A stretch of 64,000 nt of DNA. Origin: Heliopora coerulea (Eukaryota > Cnidaria > Anthozoa > Scleralcyonacea > Helioporidae). Shown here piece after piece: positions 62,501 to 64,000 of this stretch (position 1 is the stretch's first letter; each line of letters begins with the position of its first letter). The stretch is taken from the NCBI GenBank assembly GCA_030142905.1, contig JASJOG010000077.1, positions 124,001 through 188,000 on the forward strand, in the 5' to 3' direction. The translations under genes were made by a program, and so were the position numbers. Below the pieces are notes generated by a model. That model worked only from the letters and a program-made list of their open reading frames with translations. It was not told the DNA's origin and did not search any database.

Positions 62501-63636
62501 ACGATTCGCACACATGAAATAGATCAGGACTGTTTGGTGTACTTGAACCAACACAGATATTCTGATGTCTGCCGTATCATTGCATCAGTCAATGTCAGGC
62601 TAAATTCACCAGCTAAATTAAAGCAAAAACATTCAAAGTAACATTTCAATTACCTTTCTTTTTTCATGATCTCTAAATATATCAAAAGTGCAAAGTATAT
62701 GCAAAATAAGAAATCATCTTGTCATCCGAGAACCAGAGAGTCATGAATTGCTTCTTGACAGAGGCGTAAGTGCTCGGGGAGCCTGAGGGCAGCCTCCTAA
62801 ATAAACCTTTGGCCGACCAAACTGGTAGAGCAAGGAAATCTTTAAAAAACATTAAGTTAGATCAGGTATGACATTTGAGTGTTCGGGACGGCGCCCTTAA
62901 GACCACATCAATTATCCCCACTAGAAATGTCCGAGTTATGCCACAGCCGCTTGAAATGTGATAGGGACGCCCAGAAACATGAAACAGTGTGAGTAGAAAG
63001 GTAGAGGGAAAGGCCGCAGTCAAACCTGACTGGACGTCGCTTCTTTAAGGACCCATGTTTCGTGAGTGAAAACTAGGAAATATGGTATTGATATTGTATA
63101 CCAAAAATCTTTCCAGATAAATGCTTCCCAGCCTTGCCAGGCCTTGAAATTATTTTACTTTATAGAATTTTTGGCAAAATGTTTAATAATCATTCAACTT
63201 CCCCATAAGTAAAAATATTTTTTTTAGTATTATCAAGACTGCTAATATTTTTATTCCGTCTCTAATAAGTAAATAATGTTTCAACCACGTTCTGTGGATA
63301 CAGCTACAGACTTCTTTGGTCTATTTTCGTCAGGCTGGCATGAATCAGCAGGATCGTTTTATCTTAGACTAAGCGAACGGGTTCTGTATAGGATAATTTG
63401 ACACTGTCTGATTCTCAGATCATAACAAGCGGCCCCAGGACTAAACAGTAAAAACATCGGTCTTGAGCTATATTTTGCATTTTTGATATGTTTCATTTCA
63501 GAGCAAAGGAGGCAATATCATGAAGACGGATAAAGTCGAAACAGGATTGATAGTTGCTGTGCAAATATATCTGCAGAGATCGACTTCAGTGGGATTGGAA
63601 AAGTTTGAACTTTGGACAGATATTTTCACGAACCAA
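23728..63636 (+). CDS. Bark beetle/Anakonda-like SRCR, beta-helix, CUB-like and C-type lectin protein (3' end beyond window)
   Basis: Eight exons join with compatible phases: 23728-24322, 26692-27416, 30168-30384, 36476-38986, 57142-59679, 60348-61181, 62396-62490 and 63502-63636. They give 2550 residues with no stop; the gene continues to the right. Order: signal peptide (1-21), strand-rich cap (about 47-91), SRCR1 (112-209), beta-helix, CUB-like (about 425-512), beta-helix with NWWG, cap, SRCR2 (about 993-1095), beta-helix, CUB-like, beta-helix with NWWG, cap, SRCR3, beta-helix, CUB-like, beta-helix with NWWG, then the start of a C-type lectin domain. Three SRCR domains plus beta-helix repeats plus a C-type lectin is the layout of the bark beetle/Anakonda family. 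In flies that protein organises tricellular junctions; the cnidarian role is inferred. Many N-x-S/T sites fit an extracellular protein. Confidence 0.87.
24323..26691. other. Intron 1 of the large gene
   Basis: No coding element is recognised. A short TA run lies at 25290-25309. A minus-strand tract at about 25395-25425 reads CTGAAGG...GAAA, a weak echo of the hammerhead-like cores elsewhere. Confidence 0.5.
26692..27416 (+). CDS. Large gene exon 2: end of SRCR1, beta-helix
   Basis: It starts after AATGTAG and finishes SRCR1 with [10 protein letters not shown]. It then encodes parallel beta-helix turns ([38 protein letters not shown]) and the first strands of a CUB-like segment with two Cys. 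The donor is CAG/GTACGT, phase 0. The minus-strand frame at 27036-27407 is a shadow. Confidence 0.88.
27497..28397. mobile_element. Non-autonomous hAT remnant in intron 2
   Basis: The left end CAGGGGGCAGATCCTGG and the right end, read in reverse as TAGTGGCGGATCTACA, look like diverged hAT termini. Near 27655 is GGGGGCATGCTATCCCAGAA, the same kind of subterminal GGGGCATGC...GGAAAATTTT block as in the hAT at 30.7 kb. No transposase is left. Boundaries are approximate. Confidence 0.45.
28888..28917 (-). ncRNA. Hammerhead-like core, left arm
   Basis: On the minus strand: CTGACGA, stem GGTCAC...GTGACC, GAAA. Core bases fit, but a GUC-type cleavage site with helix III is not clear. Confidence 0.4.
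29159..29820 (+). pseudogene. Penelope-like GIY-YIG endonuclease fragment with in-frame stop
   Basis: The frame has [20 protein letters not shown] followed by [13 protein letters not shown], the Cys-bearing GIY-YIG nuclease core of Penelope-like elements. A TGA at 29621-29623 breaks it. The same frame then continues with element-like sequence ([20 protein letters not shown]) to a stop near 29820. The RT domain is missing, so this is a non-autonomous copy. The N-terminal part (about 120 residues) would be the linker from the RT thumb. Confidence 0.75.
29915..29944 (+). ncRNA. Hammerhead-like core, right arm
   Basis: CTGACGA, then GGTCAC/GTGACC around an AGTTAG loop, then GAAA at 29941-29944. 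Downstream GCTCGAAATA does not offer an obvious GUC site. Confidence 0.4.
30168..30384 (+). CDS. Large gene exon 3: CUB-like segment
   Basis: It begins after TCTGCAG ([19 protein letters not shown]) and ends LYVLSRPG with donor GTAAGA. It is strand-rich and corresponds in place to the CUB-like ends of exons 4 and 5. It is 217 nt, phase 0 in and phase 1 out. Confidence 0.82.
31560..32265. repeat. About 154-bp tandem repeat in the hAT 3' region
   Basis: At least four units repeat the order CATAATATTCCAGA, AAACTGACACTTCATACAGC, TTGTCTATTTAATCAG, with starts near 31711, 31865, 32019 and 32171. A degraded unit precedes them. Confidence 0.85.
32302..32607 (-). pseudogene. hAT transposase C-terminal dimerisation domain
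   Basis: Contains [20 protein letters not shown], then [18 protein letters not shown], the hAT family C-terminal signature with the SxxxERSFS acidic residue. It is separated from the upstream core by stops and frameshifts between 32800 and 32607. Confidence 0.8.
32800..33843 (-). pseudogene. hAT transposase catalytic core
   Basis: Residues near 45-60 read [20 protein letters not shown] and near 115-130 [12 protein letters not shown], the two acidic-residue motifs of this family. They are followed by [15 protein letters not shown] and GETRWYY. The frame resembles the DUF4371-type N-terminal half of ZMYM1-like transposases. It begins at the edge of an inserted small element, so its true N-terminus is the fragment at 34136-34816. 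Confidence 0.8.
33840..34154. mobile_element. Small non-autonomous element inserted in the hAT transposase
   Basis: This 315-bp insert has inverted ends GCACGTAGCTA and TGGCTACGTGC and C-rich or G-rich blocks near both ends. It separates the zinc-finger and catalytic parts of the transposase, so it jumped in after the hAT copy was in place. Confidence 0.65.
34136..34816 (-). pseudogene. hAT transposase N-terminal TTF-type zinc-finger region
   Basis: Contains [48 protein letters not shown], the pattern of TTF-type zinc-finger regions in ZMYM1-like transposases, then a helical stretch with [20 protein letters not shown]. The ATG at 34814 is a plausible original start. Confidence 0.78.
35423..35590. 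mobile_element. Near-perfect palindromic insertion with 12-bp target repeats
   Basis: Two 65-bp arms (35454-35518 and 35521-35585) are inverted copies with only a few mismatches. The block is flanked by GTGATTGTTCTG at 35411-35422 and 35591-35602. The outer sequence (CCGAAAAATA, CATCTTG, CTCAAAATT) resembles that of the fold-back at 47392-47643, suggesting one family. Confidence 0.75.
36476..38986 (+). CDS. Large gene exon 4: beta-helix, SRCR2, beta-helix, CUB-like
   Basis: This 2511-nt exon lies between TTACAG and GTAACG. It encodes beta-helix turns ([18 protein letters not shown]), three near-identical tandem repeats (36811-37293), an ARFNWWG-type end (near 37501), and a cap ([19 protein letters not shown]). 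SRCR2 follows (37915-38223, from [20 protein letters not shown]), with GYWGGIRF starting the next helix. A strand-rich CUB-like end finishes with [10 protein letters not shown]. It enters and leaves in phase 1. The alternative start codon seen downstream of the acceptor is not used. Confidence 0.9.
36811..37293 (+). repeat. Three tandem in-frame 53-54-residue repeats within exon 4
   Basis: Units start at 36811, 36970 and 37132. Each reads [19 protein letters not shown], then SKNTWRNN, then [11 protein letters not shown] identity is very high, so the array is a recent duplication within the beta-helix. The first unit lacks one codon. Confidence 0.92.
38987..40335. other. First part of intron 4 without recognisable elements
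   Basis: AT-rich sequence with only short chance frames (for example minus 39871-40092). No transposon coding sequence, RNA gene or clear repeat is seen. Confidence 0.5.
40763..41204 (-). pseudogene. Penelope-like linker and GIY-YIG fragment
   Basis: Two overlapping frames (41204-40899 and 41107-40763) together cover the thumb-like linker ([18 protein letters not shown]) and [20 protein letters not shown], then NASYVV. The frame breaks by frameshift near 41100, and the sequence after NASYV is scrambled. Confidence 0.65.
41371..41777. mobile_element. Fold-back insertion with tRNA-like segment inside the Penelope-like element
   Basis: It is flanked by TAAATTTTATG at 41360-41370 and 41778-41788. 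Arms with TCCTCAGAAAAACGATTT (about 41400-41420) and AAATCGTTTTTCTGAGGA (about 41697-41715) are inverted copies; a second direct copy of the arm sits at 41617-41665. The interior carries a tRNA-like stretch on the minus strand. Confidence 0.65.
41432..41509 (-). other. tRNA-like segment (SINE-type, not a functional tRNA gene)
   Basis: On the minus strand it has a box A-like TAGCTGAATGG, a box B-like GCAGATTCGATCC, and ends that can pair (GAG/CTC). The anticodon arm does not form a normal five-base stem, so it is more likely a tRNA-derived SINE head. Confidence 0.5.
42241..43215. other. Intron 4 stretch with a hAT-like end only
   Basis: No coding sequence is recognised. CAGTGGCTTACCCATTGG at about 42698 followed by a G-run resembles a hAT terminus, with no partner found. 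Confidence 0.4.
43216..43310. repeat. (GGAT)n tail of LINE copy a
   Basis: GGATG repeats with GGACG variants form the 3' tail of the minus-strand LINE that follows. The frame at 43067-43330 runs through the repeat and is an artefact. Confidence 0.9.
43310..44696 (-). mobile_element. LINE copy a (5'-truncated, antisense to host gene)
   Basis: Minus-strand RT fragments run from about 44690 to 43633. The sequence upstream ends abruptly at a GGATGG run at 44697, which is the tail of the next LINE. Family: APE-type LINE of the CR1/jockey-like kind with a TCCA-type 3' tail (judged from RT motifs). Confidence 0.82.
43633..44613 (-). pseudogene. LINE reverse transcriptase fragment, copy a
   Basis: [39 protein letters not shown] and [11 protein letters not shown] are RT motifs; the catalytic YADD has become YAND. 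A break near 44040-44170 separates this from the C-terminal part ([28 protein letters not shown]). The copy is inactive. Confidence 0.85.
44889..45155 (-). pseudogene. LINE copy b, C-terminal part 3' of the hAT insertion
   Basis: [32 protein letters not shown] and [20 protein letters not shown] are the usual end of cnidarian LINE ORF2 proteins. The reading frame connects to 49304 and above when the hAT and one target repeat are ignored. Confidence 0.85.
47392..47643. mobile_element. Palindromic insertion in the hAT transposase with 12-bp target repeats
   Basis: It is flanked by CGAAATAACTTC at 47380-47391 and 47644-47655. Two arms of about 110 bp (to about 47505, and from about 47528) are inverted copies. 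CTGATGA at 47524-47530, stem GAATTT/AAATTC and GAAA at 47549-47552 make a hammerhead-like core in the right arm; in the left arm the core is degraded. It splits the transposase reading frame. Confidence 0.85.
47524..47552 (+). ncRNA. Hammerhead-like core in the palindromic insertion
   Basis: CTGATGA, stem-loop GAATTT/GTAAT/AAATTC, GAAA. The sequence after GAAA (TATTACTATTG) lacks a clear GUC cleavage site, so ribozyme activity is uncertain. Confidence 0.45.
49311..50262 (-). pseudogene. LINE copy b reverse transcriptase, 5' of the hAT
   Basis: [40 protein letters not shown] and [12 protein letters not shown] give an intact YADD catalytic motif. One in-frame stop lies at 49522 after KIDENLT. 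Then [12 protein letters not shown] and [14 protein letters not shown] run up to the hAT junction. Apart from this stop, the 5' truncation and the insertion, the frame is well kept, so this is a fairly young copy. Confidence 0.87.
50266..50400 (-). mobile_element. LINE copy c, 3' tail fragment only
   Basis: A GGAT run, ATTAG repeats and about 110 bp of LINE 3' end (CACGGTAGTTCTATCAGAAG, ending GAAGCCGTG...) similar to the 3' end of copy b, then cut off by the next microsatellite. Confidence 0.75.
50401..50552. repeat. Compound microsatellite (GGAT)n (ATAG)n (GA)n
   Basis: Three pure tracts in a row form the tail of LINE copy d and its junction with copy c. Confidence 0.95.
50553..52750 (-). 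mobile_element. LINE copy d (longest RT, 5'-truncated)
   Basis: Minus-strand copy from the linker after the endonuclease ([20 protein letters not shown]) through RT to the C-terminus. It is cut at about 52750 by the next microsatellite. Confidence 0.88.
50667..52735 (-). pseudogene. LINE ORF2 protein, copy d (RT with intact YADD)
   Basis: The frame 52010-50667 has [56 protein letters not shown] and [10 protein letters not shown], the RT fingers and palm with the catalytic YADD, and a C-terminal domain. A frameshift near 52010-52080 separates it from 52246-52007 ([20 protein letters not shown]), with further breaks up to 52735-52514. The motif [13 protein letters not shown] is a small in-frame duplication near the C-terminus. 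The endonuclease is absent. Confidence 0.88.
52751..52825. repeat. (GA)n/(GACA)n microsatellite, tail of LINE copy e
   Basis: GAGAGACA repeats join the truncated 5' end of copy d and the 3' end of copy e. Confidence 0.93.
52826..54015 (-). mobile_element. LINE copy e (5'-truncated, broken)
   Basis: Fragments 53170-52925 (C-terminus), 53527-53246 ([20 protein letters not shown]) and 53907-53680 ([25 protein letters not shown]) are parts of one ORF2. Stops lie between them. The copy is cut in the palm-domain motif KAFDTV near 54015, where the 253-bp tandem dimer begins. Confidence 0.85.
54047..54075 (+). ncRNA. Hammerhead-like core in tandem unit 1
   Basis: CTGAGGA fits CTGANGA. It is followed by GATTCT/GAAAT/AGAATT and GAAA. 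No standard GUC site follows, so it is a candidate only. An identical core lies at 54300-54328. Confidence 0.4.
54168..54238 (+). tRNA. tRNA-like block, unit 1
   Basis: The seven-base acceptor stem GACTCGA/TCGAGTC is perfect. The D arm is GCTC/GAGC, box A TAGCTCAACAGG, box B-like GAGTTCAAATC. The anticodon stem (GCGGA versus TCCCG) is imperfect, so the anticodon cannot be assigned. It may be a SINE head rather than a working tRNA gene. Confidence 0.45.
54421..54491 (+). tRNA. tRNA-like block, unit 2
   Basis: Same as unit 1 with one difference in the anticodon loop (ACCAGTA instead of ACCGGTA). The two copies sit exactly 253 bp apart. Confidence 0.45.
54510..55172 (-). CDS. Intronless ORF of unknown function between LINE copies
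   Basis: A 220-residue frame starts [20 protein letters not shown] and continues [20 protein letters not shown], with an acidic Ser/Asn-rich middle and a predicted helical or coiled tail ([19 protein letters not shown] onwards; [20 protein letters not shown]). It is unbroken, unlike its LINE neighbours. The N-terminal block recalls short domains preceding element-derived proteins in cnidarians (from memory). It could be a retroposed gene fragment or an element ORF1. The ATG at 55170-55172 abuts the 3' end of LINE copy f. Confidence 0.5.
   Translation of the reverse strand: MGGSVNDLKAFINSVLKVDEEGEGETKEDKLHKAFTYKVKDYSVRFYTSTGVLMIHGKNHTILRELLHNTCEQNKNPTSTLTSNNGGEDEEPRSDDLTVMDKSQSLFINDSSCDENVGTLINSSAEKGQTEPHCDYATVMKELALLKAEILEIKTKLCIPSEENVETDQLSNELLQCRMEIKDSKIKQKIQAEYTRRLEEKKSCLMTTIKLLMQERNPHY
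55173..57050 (-). mobile_element. LINE copy f (endonuclease remnant retained; RT core deleted)
   Basis: From 57050 downward the minus strand reads as an APE-type endonuclease remnant ([20 protein letters not shown]; the SDH motif changed to SDY) with stops. The linker follows (56539-56288; [20 protein letters not shown]), then the RT N-terminus to [10 protein letters not shown] (56131 on). The frame then jumps to the C-terminal region ([18 protein letters not shown]), so the RT palm is missing. The C-terminal end is at 55398-55180. Confidence 0.83.
57142..59679 (+). CDS. Large gene exon 5: beta-helix, SRCR3, beta-helix, CUB-like
   Basis: This 2538-nt exon follows CTATAG and has donor GTAATA. 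It starts [12 protein letters not shown] and runs through beta-helix turns to [10 protein letters not shown] (near 58209). Then come a cap ([20 protein letters not shown]), SRCR3 (58611-58916; [20 protein letters not shown], with ELGLGNV), a further beta-helix, and a CUB-like end ([30 protein letters not shown]). It enters and leaves in phase 1. The first 194 nt precede the first ATG and are coding through splicing. Confidence 0.9.
59680..60347. other. Intron 5 of the large gene
   Basis: Short intron with a GTTGTT/GTCGTC-rich tract (about 60180-60300). Frames through it on both strands are repeat artefacts. Confidence 0.7.
60348..61181 (+). CDS. Large gene exon 6: last beta-helix with NWWG end
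   Basis: It follows TTTTGCAG and starts [20 protein letters not shown]. Beta-helix turns include [16 protein letters not shown] and [19 protein letters not shown]. It ends [20 protein letters not shown], then [16 protein letters not shown], with donor GTATGA. Phase 1 on both sides. No cap or SRCR follows; the next exon begins a C-type lectin domain. Confidence 0.9.
61182..62395. other. Intron 6 of the large gene
   Basis: No element or gene is recognised. Confidence 0.6.
62396..62490 (+). CDS. Large gene exon 7: start of C-type lectin domain
   Basis: This 95-nt exon follows CTTTCAG and reads [20 protein letters not shown], then [10 protein letters not shown]. This is the CPxGW...CYxF...F.QA...C opening of C-type lectin domains. 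Phase 1 in, phase 0 out; the donor GTTTGT is acceptable. Confidence 0.83.
62491..63501. other. Intron 7 of the large gene
   Basis: No element or gene is recognised. Confidence 0.6.
63502..63636 (+). CDS. Large gene exon 8: C-type lectin domain, continued
   Basis: It follows CATTTCAG with [20 protein letters not shown] and ends WTDIFTNQ before GTATAG. SxGGNIM matches the segment after the first helix of C-type lectin domains. It is 135 nt, phase 0 both ends. The rest of the domain, and any membrane segment, lie beyond the window. Confidence 0.75.
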
Positions 63637-64000
63637 GTATAGTATATATTTAATGGATCTTTTCTTTAAGCAGTTTTAGCATTGTTTGTTGTTTATTATT
63701 ATTAAAAGTGTAGGCAAAACTTTTGTGCTGGCAATGATGTTATATGTTAGCAAGGGGAACAACTGTAATGAAGTAAAGTGAATTCAGAGTGGATTCAAAA
63801 ACGAAGAAGCACGATGAGCTGTGAGGAAGAAGACAGCATGATAATATCTAGACAAAATTCATATCATGTCGTTATGTCATAGTACTTCTAACAAGAAGCA
63901 TTCAATCATATTAAAAAAACAAACAAACAAAAAAACAACTGTGATTAACATAAGCAAATATAAGATGAAAACAGTTGCTTAAAAAGTGTGCGTTATAATA
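63637..64000. other. Intron 8 (5' part)
   Basis: Only AT-rich intron sequence is seen up to the window edge. Confidence 0.6.

Overview
The window looks like nuclear DNA from an anthozoan cnidarian, most likely a stony coral. It is AT-rich, its genes are split by long introns with canonical GT/AG ends, and it carries Penelope-like (PLE), LINE and hAT elements of the kinds common in coral genomes. The first gene family resembles proteins reported from coral skeletal organic matrix. The species cannot be told from sequence alone.

Region 1 (about 1-16800, + strand) holds two tandem paralogous genes for a secreted protein. The domain order is signal peptide, PAN/apple, EGF-like, then a cnidarian-type fibrinogen-related C-terminus. 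Copy A (exons 1142-5648) enters from the left with its first exons outside the window. Copy B (8902-16764) is complete: six exons whose phases all join, giving 394 residues. Parts of the introns also align between copies, so this is a segmental duplication. A PLE fold-back inserted later into copy B only.

Region 2 (about 16765-23727) is intergenic. It holds a decayed PLE 3' end, a fold-back repeat, AT microsatellites and a hAT-like terminus, with no convincing host gene.

Region 3 (23728 to the right edge, + strand) is one very large gene. Eight exons join in frame to 2550 residues without reaching a stop. The product has a signal peptide, three SRCR domains, long runs of right-handed beta-helix repeats, CUB-like segments, and the start of a C-type lectin domain at the right edge. 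This is the architecture of the bark beetle/Anakonda family, large junctional surface proteins. The ectodomain is a module (beta-helix with NWWG end, strand-rich cap, SRCR, beta-helix, CUB-like) repeated about three times, with phase-1 introns at the module edges.

The introns of the large gene are packed with mobile DNA. Intron 2 has a non-autonomous hAT remnant and a PLE fold-back. Intron 3 has a decayed hAT/ZMYM-type transposon interrupted by a small element, and a palindromic insertion with 12-bp target repeats. Intron 4 (18 kb) has a PLE interrupted by a tRNA-like insertion, then a head-to-tail stack of six LINE copies, all antisense to the host gene and mostly joined at microsatellites. 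One of these LINEs is split by a 4.05-kb hAT element with clean terminal inverted repeats and 8-bp target repeats, which itself carries a palindromic insertion with 12-bp target repeats. A 253-bp tandem dimer with tRNA-like and hammerhead-like motifs sits in the same stack.

The most interesting thread is the recurrence of hammerhead-ribozyme-like cores (CTGANGA, stem-loop, GAAA) in the fold-back elements. The best one is at 13746-13780. Together with the 11-13 bp target repeats they suggest a family of ribozyme-bearing PLE derivatives, and possibly retrozyme-like dimers, active in this genome.
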